Source: Hirschia sp.
GTDB lineage: Bacteria; Pseudomonadota; Alphaproteobacteria; Caulobacterales; Hyphomonadaceae
Reading direction: 5' to 3'
Assembly: GCA_002709235.1 (NCBI GenBank)
Contig: PAQI01000014.1
Coordinates: 19,720-83,719, forward strand
Length of the DNA: 64,000 bases
Under the pieces are notes generated by a model. It worked only from the letters and a program-made list of their open reading frames with translations, was not told where the DNA came from and searched no databases. This document shows, one piece after another, positions 28,501-37,242 of the stretch. Position numbers and translations under genes: made by a program. Positions within the stretch are counted from its first letter, which is position 1. Each line of letters begins with the position of its first letter.

Positions 28501-28512
28501 GTCTCTTTCCCC

Positions 28513-29061
28513 TCAGAGGTAGCGGCCTGCTTCAAGCGGCCAGTTCTCGATGCGGCACTGGGCGGGCGTCATCAGCCCCGTCAAGGGTGCCATCATCACC
28601 ACCATACGCCCGGAAAAGGCAGGTTTTCCAGTCTCGACCAGCGCCTTGAGATTGTCCGTGATGAACGGACCGCCCTGCGCCATGGATTTTTGCGTCTTCG
28701 TACCGGCGGGCACATTGGTCGTCGTCAGGGTGAACACCACGCCTTCGGGTGTCTCCTCCAGCTCATAGGCGACGACACAGGGCACATCATCCAGATGGGT
28801 CATCTTGAAGCTGTGCACATAGCGATGGGGTGGTGAGAACTCCAGCACTTCACCAACGACCGCTGCGAACTTGCCGTTCGGCGTGACCATACGAATGGGT
28901 CTGCCCGGCGCGATGGCCTGCCCGCCTGTGTCGCACACAGAGCCAAAGAAAAACGGCAGAACCTCATCGGTTTTCACCAGCGTGCTCCAGACAGCCTCCA
29001 GCGAGGCCTGTATCACCACCCGATAGACAGCCTTGTCGGCCAGCTTCACATCATTCGTCAT
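28513..29061 (-). CDS. SRPBCC/AHSA1-type protein
   Basis: A 182-residue START/Bet v1-like (Activator of Hsp90 ATPase 1 type) protein: YRVVIQASLEAVWSTLVKTDEVLPFFFGS at the N terminus, then VVGEVLEFSPPHRYVHSFKM, and a long C-terminal helix. The ATG overlaps the ArsR stop by 4 nt. Pairs of ArsR regulator plus AHSA1 protein are common; the second protein probably binds a hydrophobic small molecule. Confidence 0.9.
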   Translation of the reverse strand: MTNDVKLADKAVYRVVIQASLEAVWSTLVKTDEVLPFFFGSVCDTGGQAIAPGRPIRMVTPNGKFAAVVGEVLEFSPPHRYVHSFKMTHLDDVPCVVAYELEETPEGVVFTLTTTNVPAGTKTQKSMAQGGPFITDNLKALVETGKPAFSGRMVVMMAPLTGLMTPAQCRIENWPLEAGRYL

Positions 29062-29405
29062 TCATTGTCCCCTTCGCGATTGGCCGCCTCGGCCGCATAT
29101 TTGATGGCATTGATCCTGTCGGCCCATTGGGCGCTGTGCTGGTTGAGCCACCGGTCCTGGATCATCCGGATCGGCGCGGCATTCATGAAGAGCCTGCGCG
29201 TGCGCCCCTCCTTTTGAGAGATCACCAGCCCGGCCTTTTCCAGCACCGCCAGATGGTTCATCACCGCAATCCGGCTGACATCAAATTGCTGCGCCATCTC
29301 GCCCACCGAACATCCTGGCTGCATCGCCAATATGTCCAGCATTTCGCGGCGCGTCTCATGCGCCAATGCGTGGAAGATCGGTGACATCTCATCATATGTA
29401 ATCAT
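29058..29405 (-). CDS. ArsR-family transcriptional regulator
   Basis: A 115-residue winged helix protein: MSPIFHALAHETRREMLDIL is the standard ArsR start, and VGEMAQQFDVSRIAVMNHLAVLEKAGLV is the DNA-binding helix-turn-helix. No Cys metal-sensor motif is present in the recognition helix, so it is not an arsenic sensor of the classic type. It heads a five-gene operon and its start codon lies inside a palindrome, suggesting autoregulation. Confidence 0.92.
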   Translation of the reverse strand: MITYDEMSPIFHALAHETRREMLDILAMQPGCSVGEMAQQFDVSRIAVMNHLAVLEKAGLVISQKEGRTRRLFMNAAPIRMIQDRWLNQHSAQWADRINAIKYAAEAANREGDNE

Positions 29406-29422
29406 GTAATTACATTATTACA
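29404..29422. promoter_or_regulatory. Candidate ArsR operator
   Basis: ATGTAATTACAT (29404-29415) is a perfect 12-bp palindrome. Overlapping it, TGTAAT-N6-ATTACA spans 29405-29422. The left end contains the ArsR start codon (minus-strand ATG at 29405-29403). ArsR repressors commonly bind such AT-rich inverted repeats at their own promoter. Confidence 0.6.
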
Positions 29423-29517
29423 TTTATGCACAGAGTCAAGCCTGTGGAAAATAATCCCTATACGGCCAATTCCTGTCCCTTGAACGCGTCCGGATTTAGG
29501 TCCAAACACAGCCACAC

Positions 29518-30894
29518 ATGACCCTCGCCAAAGCCCCATCCCACCGCCCCAAAAGGCGCAAGCGTTCAATGAGTGTTCGCCAGAACTGGCAGATCGCCCT
29601 GCGGCTCTGGCTGATTGCGGCTGGCATCGGATTGCTGGTCGGCATTGCGGTCATCATTTTCCGCCTCACCATCATGGCGGGCGAAATGTTCTTCTTCACT
29701 GCACCGGACGAGAAGGTCGCTTCCACCGCCGCAGGCCTGCCTGCCCTGCATGTCGTGATGGCCCCCGTGGTCGGCGGTGCCATTGTCGGTATATTGCTGG
29801 CGATCGGAAGCATGATCGGCTGGGGCGACAAGCCACGCGCCTTTTCCGTCGCGGATGTGATGAAGGCCCGCCGCTTTCCCGGACGGATCAGGGAAACCGC
29901 ACTCAATCTGAGAGATGGATTGCTGACAGCTGCAATCTCCGCCATCTCGCTTGGCGCAGGTGCCTCGACCGGACGAGAAGGCCCCGCCGTACATATTGGC
30001 GCGGTATTGGCGCATCAGCCTGCCAAATGGCTCAATCTGGATGTGCGTGCGACCCGTATGTTGCTGGGATGCGGTGCAGCCGCCGCCGTATCGGCCTCCT
30101 TCCACGCCCCGCTTGCCGGGGTGTTGTTTGCGCGCGAAGTGATCCTGCAACGCTATCGCATCGCCGATATTGGCCCGATTGCCGTGTCATCTGTTGTGGC
30201 CGCGATCACCGCCCGCTCGCATTTTGGCTCCGAAGCCCTGTTCGCCGTGCCGGAAATCACAGACCCTCCGGTCATGTATTTCCTGGCGACGCCCTTGCTG
30301 GGATTGCTGTCTGCCGGTCTGGCCATGATGGCGATCTGGACCTGGTCACGCGCGCCGGAAGCTGGCGAACAGTTTGCCGCGCAATTCAAGCTTCCAGTGT
30401 GGATGCTGCCCCCTCTGGGCGGGCTGGTCCTTGGTTGCTTTGCCCTCGCCTTCCCGCAGATTCTCGGCGTGGGGTATGAGCCGACCGCCGCCGCGCTGGC
30501 AGGCGTCTATGGCCCCGCCTTCATGATCCTGCTGGTCTTTGCCAAGCTGGCCGCAACCAGCCTGTGCATTGGTGCTCATTTCGGCGGCGGCGTGTTCTCG
30601 CCCTCACTCTATATCGGAGCCATGCTTGGCGGTGCATTCGGCATATTGATCGGCATGCCCCTGAACGAGCCGGAAGCCGCCCTGCATTTCTTCACCATTG
30701 TCGGCATGGGTGCCGTATCCGGTGCCGTATTGGGCGCACCCATCTCGACCACGCTGATCGTGTTCGAACTGACCTCCAGCTATGAGACCGCCGCCGCCGT
30801 GCTGGTCTCGGTCTCGCTGGCCACCGTACTGGTCCAGAGCCAGGGAGGTGCCCTGTTCGAGCGCCAGGTCAAGTTCCGCATGCGCGACAGCTGA
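29518..30894 (+). CDS. clcA: ClC-family chloride channel/antiporter
   Basis: A 458-residue multi-spanning membrane protein. The ClC selectivity-filter motifs are present: GAGASTGREGPAVHIG (containing the gating glutamate of GREGP), SASFHAPLAGVLFAREVI, and GAHFGGGVFSPSLYIGAMLGG. There is no cytoplasmic CBS pair, so this is a minimal ClC. With the GREGP glutamate kept, either H+/Cl- exchange or gated conduction is possible. The first 18 residues are basic and cytoplasmic. It is divergent from the ArsR operon. Confidence 0.93.
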   Translation: MTLAKAPSHRPKRRKRSMSVRQNWQIALRLWLIAAGIGLLVGIAVIIFRLTIMAGEMFFFTAPDEKVASTAAGLPALHVVMAPVVGGAIVGILLAIGSMIGWGDKPRAFSVADVMKARRFPGRIRETALNLRDGLLTAAISAISLGAGASTGREGPAVHIGAVLAHQPAKWLNLDVRATRMLLGCGAAAAVSASFHAPLAGVLFAREVILQRYRIADIGPIAVSSVVAAITARSHFGSEALFAVPEITDPPVMYFLATPLLGLLSAGLAMMAIWTWSRAPEAGEQFAAQFKLPVWMLPPLGGLVLGCFALAFPQILGVGYEPTAAALAGVYGPAFMILLVFAKLAATSLCIGAHFGGGVFSPSLYIGAMLGGAFGILIGMPLNEPEAALHFFTIVGMGAVSGAVLGAPISTTLIVFELTSSYETAAAVLVSVSLATVLVQSQGGALFERQVKFRMRDS

Positions 30895-30940
30895 GCCGCA
30901 CCTGCCTCCATTCCATGTCACCGCTCAGAAGCGCTAGCGC

Positions 30941-31537
30941 TCAGCCAGCCGCCTGCCTGCCGATCTCATAATCTATGGGCTTGTAGTTGAAATTGTTGGA
31001 TTGCCCCGCCGAACAGGCCGTCATCGCCACAATCAGATCCATCTCGGCACGAAAGACAATGCGCTGGCCCGCACGACTGAGCGGTGGCAGAACCCGTATA
31101 TTGCCAGCCTCGCCATCCACGGCAACATTCATGAACACGTTGAATGCGATCGGAATGTCATCCGGTCCCAGCCCATAAGGTGCCAGTGCCTTTTCGAAAT
31201 TTCCCTGGCAGCCATGATGCGGGTCCTCATCACCATAAATGATGCGAAACGTATCCTTCGAACACGGCGTCAGCGTGAAATCATGGCGTCCCACCTCATC
31301 GGCGATGATGGTCAGCATGGGACGTGAGCGATTGGAATAGAGAATATCGCCCGTGCTCAGACAAAGGCGCGCAGCATAGTCAAGCGAACGCCCGGACGAG
31401 ATATATTCACGCATGTCCTCGCGATTATAGGCCAGCAGATCGCTGACCTGCTCCCCCTCAGGGTCGATCACGGTCAACACGTCGCCCTTGTCCAAGTGGA
31501 ATGCTGTACCGGTTCGCGGCGGGATGCGATGCGTCAT
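30941..31537 (-). CDS. DUF1989/urea carboxylase-associated family protein
   Basis: A 198-residue protein. From the ATG at 31537 the N terminus (MTHRIPPRTGTAFHLDKGDV, then LTVIDPEGEQVSDLLAYN) is the usual DUF1989 beginning. Typical internal motifs are LYSNRSRPMLTIIADEVGRHDFTLTPCS, HHGCQGNFEKAL, NVFMNVAVDG and MTACSAGQSNNFNYKPIDYEI, with conserved Cys residues. Members occur beside urea carboxylase and other guanidine/urea genes, but the reaction is unproven. The gene is overlapped by about 80 nt by the upstream YqcI/YcgG gene. Confidence 0.9.
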   Translation of the reverse strand: MTHRIPPRTGTAFHLDKGDVLTVIDPEGEQVSDLLAYNREDMREYISSGRSLDYAARLCLSTGDILYSNRSRPMLTIIADEVGRHDFTLTPCSKDTFRIIYGDEDPHHGCQGNFEKALAPYGLGPDDIPIAFNVFMNVAVDGEAGNIRVLPPLSRAGQRIVFRAEMDLIVAMTACSAGQSNNFNYKPIDYEIGRQAAG

Positions 31538-32201
31538 GAAGGGGTTCCTTTTTCGTGAACGGGCAGTTCCAGTGTTTATCCACAAGACGCCCGGAATATT
31601 GTGCGGCTTCACGGTCTTCTCCGAAATCGGCCAACATCGGATTGACCGACCCGTTCAGCTTGATTTCATTGCGCCGGATGATTTTCTGCATCTGATAGAA
31701 ACGCCCATCCGCGCGCAGCTTTTCGAACTGCTCATGCGAATTGAACACGAGCGCAGGAGCTTCAAACCTGCGCGCCGGGCGCGATGCAGATGGATGCAGC
31801 CCGACCACAAAATAGGGTCGCCCGGCCAGACACAGTGAAAAATGAGCCGATTCCGGATCAGCATCGACATCGCTGCGCCATGTCTCTCCGGCAGCCGCAT
31901 CAATATTGTGCAGCGATTGCAGCCGGTTCCACATGAATGTCTCGAACTGCTCCTCGCTTATCGAGTCCGGCCCGGAAAAGACGATGGCAAATGACTGAAC
32001 GACAGGTGCGGTCAGGTCCAGATGATCGCCGAATTCACTCAGCGCCTTGTAGATATCAAGGTCGGATACCGGCGAAGAGATATCAGGTGCTTCGATCACT
32101 TCGATCGCGCCTTGTGACAATGCAGCCTTTGCACCGACACATGGAAAGTCATCCCGACGTAGATAGTCTTCAAAGCGTGTGGCCAAAGAGACGTTTGACA
32201 T
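31458..32201 (-). CDS. YqcI/YcgG family heme-dependent N-hydroxylase-like protein
   Basis: A 247-residue protein. The family start FEDYLRRDDFPCVGAKAALSQGAIEV is clear, with FAIVFSGPDS, ESAHFSLCLAGRPYFVVGLHPSASRPARRF and the near-C-terminal HWNCPF. Characterised relatives (GntA, DcsA) are heme enzymes that hydroxylate a guanidino nitrogen, for example of L-arginine. Members usually end near NCPF; here translation runs about 33 residues further, into the DUF1989 gene. This may be a lost stop or a true overlap. The two genes form a pair. Confidence 0.82.
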   Translation of the reverse strand: MSNVSLATRFEDYLRRDDFPCVGAKAALSQGAIEVIEAPDISSPVSDLDIYKALSEFGDHLDLTAPVVQSFAIVFSGPDSISEEQFETFMWNRLQSLHNIDAAAGETWRSDVDADPESAHFSLCLAGRPYFVVGLHPSASRPARRFEAPALVFNSHEQFEKLRADGRFYQMQKIIRRNEIKLNGSVNPMLADFGEDREAAQYSGRLVDKHWNCPFTKKEPLHDASHPAANRYSIPLGQGRRVDRDRP

Positions 32202-32395
32202 TGGTCTGTTCCCTGATGAATAGACCTGACAAACTCTTCAGCACGCATTCGGGTTCCCGTTACCAGCTGACTCATATGCTCGCGTTTTGAGAGTCGGGTG
32301 AGTCCCCGCCAGACCCAGCCAGTTCGCCGAAGACAGCAGGGATCAACACCAGCCATAACAGCAGATCTGGTGCGCATTTCACGAATGTCGGAAGG

Positions 32396-32644
32396 TCATC
32401 CCGCCGGTTTCTTGCGGATCAGCCAGCGATAGATGCCGAACACATTGATCAGGGTCATGACGACATTCTGGATCACCAGGGGTGGCTCCCCCTGCATGGC
32501 CCCGTTCACAACCCATGAGACCGACGAAATGGTGAACACGATAAAGGAAAGGCCCGTTATCCGGCGCGAGATATCCGCCGAAATCGCAAGCGCCGCCACG
32601 ACGCCAGTGGCCATCGCGACATAACCAAGCAAGTCTACGATCAT
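32396..32644 (-). CDS. Small three-helix membrane protein
   Basis: An 82-residue protein with three hydrophobic helices: LLGYVAMATGVVAALAIS, TGLSFIVFTISSVSWVVNGAM and PLVIQNVVMTLINVFGIYRWL, ending in basic RKKPAG. The pattern resembles small YgjV-like or SemiSWEET-like half-transporters, but this is only architectural. The 192-bp gap to YqcI/YcgG shows no gene. Confidence 0.62.
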   Translation of the reverse strand: MIVDLLGYVAMATGVVAALAISADISRRITGLSFIVFTISSVSWVVNGAMQGEPPLVIQNVVMTLINVFGIYRWLIRKKPAG

Positions 32645-32784
32645 GAAATTCTGTTTCTGTTATTATCCAAGCTTCCGACAATGAACGCCCCGTCATGATT
32701 GCCGGTTCCATCGGCCAGCGCTTGGCAAGGCGGAACGGAGGCTCACTGCGGCTGATGGGGGGCTAGCCCGATTGAATAAATCGC

Positions 32785-33156
32785 CTATGTCGAAAAGTGT
32801 TTCAACAGGCGCTCGCAGGCCGCACGCAATGGTGCAAGGTCCTGTTCAAGAATACTTCGGATGACAGCGTCATTCACACCGTCATAATTGTGACGGATCA
32901 CATTCCCGGTTTGCCGAATGTCGCGCCATGGAATATCCGGCTCGAGCGTTTCAATCTGCCCGCGGAGCTTTGTGACCGCTTCTGCAATGATCAAGAGCCG
33001 CCTCTCAACAGCATCGTGATAAGCGTTCTCGACTGTCATGAGCGCGTCCAAACCGCCCGCCTGACGCACATAATCTTCTATCAGACCAATCGCATGAATA
33101 ATGTCTGCCAATCGGCGCGCAGGCTCATCAGAAGGCAATGACGCGATCCTTTTCAA
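32785..33156 (-). CDS. hepT: HepT-like ribonuclease toxin (DUF86)
   Basis: A 123-residue all-helical DUF86 protein: RRLADIIHAIGLIEDYVRQA followed by AVERRLLIIAEAVTKL, then IPWRDIRQTGNVIRHNYDGV. The active-site region carries GNxxRHxYD in place of the canonical RNxxxHxY, a variant common in alphaproteobacterial DUF86 proteins; His and Tyr are retained. HepT toxins are RNases silenced by AMPylation of that Tyr by MntA. The start overlaps the mntA stop by 29 nt. Confidence 0.88.
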   Translation of the reverse strand: MKRIASLPSDEPARRLADIIHAIGLIEDYVRQAGGLDALMTVENAYHDAVERRLLIIAEAVTKLRGQIETLEPDIPWRDIRQTGNVIRHNYDGVNDAVIRSILEQDLAPLRAACERLLKHFST

Positions 33157-33430
33157 TGGCCACTTCCAATGAGCGCGTCTTCGCTGGCAACATCACCACA
33201 TCCAAAGCAATGTCATCACCGAGTCTCTCACCAATAAGACCGTACAGACTTAACAACAGGCGAGGCGCAATTTTGAAGCCCGATGGATGCTCCAACGCAA
33301 TATCGATATCGGAATACTGGTCGGCATCACCACGTGCGTGGGACCCGAACAGATAGGCATGCTCGACCCCCAACGCCTTCAATTCAGGCGCAGCCAGTCG
33401 CAATCGTTCAAGAACGGTCTTCTTGTCCAT
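33128..33430 (-). CDS. mntA: MntA-type minimal nucleotidyltransferase antitoxin
   Basis: A 100-residue MNT-fold protein with the nucleotidyltransferase signature LFGSHARGDADQYSDIDIAL: the GS motif plus a following DxD pair. MntA antitoxins AMPylate the partner HepT toxin at Tyr. Start at Met of MDKKTVLERL (33430); an upstream ATG at 33448 is possible. It precedes and overlaps hepT on the same strand. Confidence 0.88.
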   Translation of the reverse strand: MDKKTVLERLRLAAPELKALGVEHAYLFGSHARGDADQYSDIDIALEHPSGFKIAPRLLLSLYGLIGERLGDDIALDVVMLPAKTRSLEVAIEKDRVIAF

Positions 33431-33635
33431 GTCTCCAAGATAACACATCTTGCGACCACGATCAGCCCACCCCCTTCAACCAACCGCCTCACATGTTATC
33501 TATAGAACAAACTGCGAATCAGCGATGTCGCTTTTTGTGGAAAGTCCCTTGGGCGATGGATCGGTTCAGCCGTATAGATCACCCCTTTCAGGACCTCCAC
33601 CCTGTAGCGACTTGAGGACCAAGGGCCTTCCCGCC

Positions 33636-36032
33636 ATGACCGAAGACGAATTCAACGCCCTGCCCATTTCCCAGCGCGCCATGGCCAGACCGCCAGAGCG
33701 CGATGTCGGCAATGCGGCCTATCTGGACGGGCTGAACGCCGAGCAGCTGGATGCGGTGGAGACCACGGAAGGCCCGCTTCTGGTGCTGGCGGGCGCAGGC
33801 ACCGGCAAGACCCGCGTGCTGACCACCCGGCTGGCGCATATCCTCAACCAGCGCAAGGCATGGGCCAGCCAGACCCTCACCGTGACCTTCACCAACAAGG
33901 CCGCCCGCGAAATGCGAGAGCGCGCCACCGCCCTGATCGGCGACGAGGCGCAAAGCCTGCGCTGGCTTGGCACGTTCCACTCTGTCAGCGCCCAGATCCT
34001 GCGCCGCCATGCCGAATTGCTGGGGCTGGAAAGCTCCTTCACCGTGATCGACATGGATGACCAGCTGCGCCTGATCAAGCAGATCATCGAGGCGGAAAAC
34101 ATCGATTCAAAGCGCTGGACGCCGCGTTTCATGCAGGGCCTGATCGACAATTGGAAAAACCGCGCCCAGACGCCAGACAAGGTCCCGCCCAAGGATGCGC
34201 ATCAATTCGCCAATGGGCGCGGCATCGATATCTATCGTGTCTACCAGCAACGCCTGAAGACGCTCAACGCCTGTGACTTTGGCGATCTCCTGCTGCACAA
34301 TATCACCCTGTTCCAGACCCAGCCGGATGTGCTGGCCGAATATCACAGCCGCTTTCGCTACATCCTCGTTGATGAGTATCAGGACACAAACGTTGCCCAA
34401 TATCTGTGGCTGCGCCTGCTCGCCCAGGGCACGGGCAATATCTGCTGTGTGGGTGATGACGACCAGTCGATCTATGGCTGGCGCGGCGCGGAGGTCGACA
34501 ATATCCTGCGCTTCGAAAAGGATTTTCCCGGCGCAAAGGTCATCCGGCTGGAACGCAATTACCGCTCCACCGGCAATATCCTCGCCTGCGCATCGCATCT
34601 GATCAGCGCCAACAAGGACCGCCTGGGCAAGACCCTGCACACCGATGAAGGCGCGGGCGATCCGGTCAAGGTGCGTGGCATCTGGGATGGCGAGGCCGAA
34701 GCACGGCTGATTGGGGATGATATTGAAAGCTGGGCCCAGTCTGGCCGCAAATATGCCGAATGCGCCGTGCTGGTGCGCGCCTCCTGGCAGATGCGCCTGT
34801 TCGAGGAACGCTTCATCATGCTGGGCATCCCCTACAAGGTGATCGGCGGTCCGCGCTTCTTCGAGCGCGCCGAGATCCGCGATGCCATGGCTTACTTACG
34901 CCTGATGCGCTCGGAATCCGATGATCTGGCCTTTGAGCGCGTGATCAACCAGCCCAAGCGCGGCGTGGGGGCCACCAGCCTGCAGAAGATCCAGATCGCC
35001 GCGCGCGAGATGGAAAAGCCATTGGCCTTCACCGCAGACATGATGCTGCGTGGAGACGAGATCAGCGGCAAGGCAAGGACCGGCGTGCGCGCCTTCCTGA
35101 TCGATCTGGAACGCTGGCGCGCGCAGAAGAAAGACCTTGAAGCCCCCCGCCTGCTGGAGGTCATCCTCGATGAGAGCGGCTATACCGACATGCTCAAGGC
35201 CGACAAGAGCCCGCAGGCCCAGACGCGTCTGGAGAACCTGAAAGAACTTGTGCGCGCCATCGGTGAATTCGACAGCCTCAACGCCTTTCTGGAACATGTT
35301 GAGCTGGTGATGGATGCCAGCCAGAACGATGAAAGCGACGATCAGGTGCAGATCTCCACCCTGCATGCCGCCAAGGGGCTGGAATGGCCGCAGGTCTTCC
35401 TGCCCGGCTGGGAGGAAGAGGTATTCCCCTCCAAGCGCGCACTGGAAGAAACCGGCGCACGCGGCCTCGAGGAAGAACGCCGCCTTGCCTATGTCGGCGT
35501 CACCCGCGCAAGAGAACGCGCCTATATCTCCTTTGTCGCCAATCGTCAGATCTATGGCCGCTGGCAATCGGTCATGCCCAGCCGCTTTGTCGATGAGCTG
35601 CCACCAGCGCATGTCGATGCCGTCTCGGAAACCGGCTATTCAGGTGGGTTTGGCGGATCGGGCGGTGATGACCCGATGAGCCGCTTTGACGACATTCCCG
35701 GCGCACGCTCCGGTCGCGGGGCCGATTTTTCAGGCTCCAGCTATGACAGCCCCGGCTGGAAACGCGCCCAGGCCCGCAAGGCGGCCGCCGCCAGCGGCTT
35801 TACGACCGGCGCAGACTTTGCCCGCAACCGCCCGCCCACCATAGAAGGCTCCGGCCGCCTCGTCGCCCACTCCGACCCCACCGCCACCTCGGGCCTGAAA
35901 CTGGGCCAGCGCGTCTTCCACATGAAATTCGGCTACGGCAAGATCGCCCATATCGACGGCACCAAGCTGACGGTGGACTTTGAGAAGGCGGGCCGGAAGA
36001 AGGTCGTGGAGCAGTTTGTGGAGGGGGTTTAG
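33636..36032 (+). CDS. UvrD/PcrA-like SF1 DNA helicase
   Basis: A 798-residue helicase starting at ATG 33636 (MTEDEFNALPISQRAM); two upstream in-frame ATGs give an unlikely leader. Motifs in order: LNAEQLDAVETTEGPLLVLA (Q motif), AGAGTGKT (Walker A), TFTNKAAREMRER (Ia), VDEYQDTN (II), GDDDQSIYGWRGA (III), LERNYRS (IV), STLHAAKGLEW (V) and VGVTRARE (VI). The C terminus ends in a small Tudor-like domain (GQRVFHMKFGYGKIAHIDGTKLTVDFEKAGRK is split here as GYGKIAHIDG then TVDFEKAG). UvrD/PcrA helicases act in excision repair and removal of stalled complexes. The last 18 codons have a diverged copy 1.2 kb downstream. Confidence 0.95.
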   Translation: MTEDEFNALPISQRAMARPPERDVGNAAYLDGLNAEQLDAVETTEGPLLVLAGAGTGKTRVLTTRLAHILNQRKAWASQTLTVTFTNKAAREMRERATALIGDEAQSLRWLGTFHSVSAQILRRHAELLGLESSFTVIDMDDQLRLIKQIIEAENIDSKRWTPRFMQGLIDNWKNRAQTPDKVPPKDAHQFANGRGIDIYRVYQQRLKTLNACDFGDLLLHNITLFQTQPDVLAEYHSRFRYILVDEYQDTNVAQYLWLRLLAQGTGNICCVGDDDQSIYGWRGAEVDNILRFEKDFPGAKVIRLERNYRSTGNILACASHLISANKDRLGKTLHTDEGAGDPVKVRGIWDGEAEARLIGDDIESWAQSGRKYAECAVLVRASWQMRLFEERFIMLGIPYKVIGGPRFFERAEIRDAMAYLRLMRSESDDLAFERVINQPKRGVGATSLQKIQIAAREMEKPLAFTADMMLRGDEISGKARTGVRAFLIDLERWRAQKKDLEAPRLLEVILDESGYTDMLKADKSPQAQTRLENLKELVRAIGEFDSLNAFLEHVELVMDASQNDESDDQVQISTLHAAKGLEWPQVFLPGWEEEVFPSKRALEETGARGLEEERRLAYVGVTRARERAYISFVANRQIYGRWQSVMPSRFVDELPPAHVDAVSETGYSGGFGGSGGDDPMSRFDDIPGARSGRGADFSGSSYDSPGWKRAQARKAAAASGFTTGADFARNRPPTIEGSGRLVAHSDPTATSGLKLGQRVFHMKFGYGKIAHIDGTKLTVDFEKAGRKKVVEQFVEGV

Positions 36033-36038
36033 GAAGGA

Positions 36039-37052
36039 CTATGTGTCGTTTGCAAAATGCTGGGTTCCACGAACCATTTCAACAATTTTCAAACCGTCAT
36101 TACCACCCTGAATTTCATTACCACTGAGAAACCCTGATGGTGCCAACGCAAAAATAGACCTTGTTGTTTCCATTAACACTGCATCCTTTGCCTGATCATC
36201 CACTGCTGCCGCAACAAATGCTTGGAATGTCTTCAACGCATTTGCACGATGCTTATTGACGGCAGCCAAGTGCTTGGTCGAACGATACTGCTTTCCACAC
36301 CATATTGCAGCACTCACAAAAGTACCCAATAAGATGACCTTGGAAATGGCCAATTGGACAATCTCTGCCGTTTCCATGTCTTCAGGAATAGGAAAAAAGT
36401 ATGACCCTATAGAAATCAATGCGCTAACCGCCGCCGCAGCCCCTGCAGCAAACAACCACCTATTTGCAGCCTTTTCTAAGGTTTCTGCATCATTAATAAA
36501 ATCAGTTGAAAATTGCCCAACACCAGCCTCTCCAGCTACTTTGCGAGCAGTTTCAATAATTTTTTCAACTTCTGCTTTTGAATCATCCGCTAACAATTTA
36601 GTGTTTGTAATAAGTTCGTTAAGTTGATTGCTCTGCGTTGCTAGATCGGCTGTTACTTTTGATAAATCACCACTTTGCAAGGCAAGATAAGCTGCATGTG
36701 GTGACACCGTAGCGTACAATTGCTCAACTATAGACCTAACATTATTTATAATGGATTCTCGTTCAGTTACATGTCCATCTATATTTGTTCTGTATTCCTC
36801 AATGTCAGTAAAATAACCCTCAACTGAATTCAATCGCGCGCGAATGGCGCTCCCATCACCTTGGGGTATGAATCTAATAGGAAGGTTGGCTATCGGTCTA
36901 ACTATTGATTGTATATCAACAACATCATCACGAATTTCTTCAAAATTAACTTCGCCCCACTTCGAACTATTGTGAAGCAGTTTGCCCACATCCCGCTCTA
37001 ATATCTTAACGATTAGACCATTAATCTCTTCCACTGTTTCTTTCTGCAACAT
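36039..37052 (-). CDS. Unrecognised membrane coiled-coil protein, AT-rich
   Basis: A 337-residue protein I cannot place in a family. The N-terminal 190 residues are helical and coiled-coil-like (ESIINNVRSIVEQLYATVSP, LATQSNQLNELITNTKLL, AEVEKIIETARKV). Two membrane helices follow (NRWLFAAGAAAAVSALISIGS and AISKVILLGTFVSAAIWCG) and the last 110 residues are helical. The gene is markedly AT-richer than uvrD and lies 6 nt from its stop codon, between uvrD and a diverged duplicate of the uvrD 3' end. The position and composition say it was acquired. Confidence 0.7.
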   Translation of the reverse strand: MLQKETVEEINGLIVKILERDVGKLLHNSSKWGEVNFEEIRDDVVDIQSIVRPIANLPIRFIPQGDGSAIRARLNSVEGYFTDIEEYRTNIDGHVTERESIINNVRSIVEQLYATVSPHAAYLALQSGDLSKVTADLATQSNQLNELITNTKLLADDSKAEVEKIIETARKVAGEAGVGQFSTDFINDAETLEKAANRWLFAAGAAAAVSALISIGSYFFPIPEDMETAEIVQLAISKVILLGTFVSAAIWCGKQYRSTKHLAAVNKHRANALKTFQAFVAAAVDDQAKDAVLMETTRSIFALAPSGFLSGNEIQGGNDGLKIVEMVRGTQHFANDT

Positions 37053-37148
37053 ATCCCCACCTTTCCCAATGATTGACCGCGATTACGAGAAGCGCGTAAT
37101 TTAGTATCGCCTGAGTCGTCCACTACGTCAGCACCAGAGTTTGGCAGC

Positions 37149-37239
37149 ACCGTAGGGCGGGTCGAAGCCAAAGGCTGACACCCGCCATGCCGCCACCGTC
37201 CGGCGGGTACCGCTTGGGCTCAACCCGCCCAACGCCCCT
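37149..37239. repeat. Dispersed repeat A, copy 2
   Basis: CGTAGGGCGGGTCGAAGCC at the left end and CTCAACCCGCCCAACGCCCC at the right end, with inner arms ACCCGCCATGCCGCC and CCGGCGGGTACC. The unit ends directly against the duplicated uvrD tail. Confidence 0.85.
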
Positions 37240-37242
37240 ATC

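Noticed and set aside
32202..32395. Guanidine riboswitch upstream of the YqcI/YcgG gene
   Set aside because: The region has small hairpins but lacks the conserved blocks of the known guanidine riboswitch classes.
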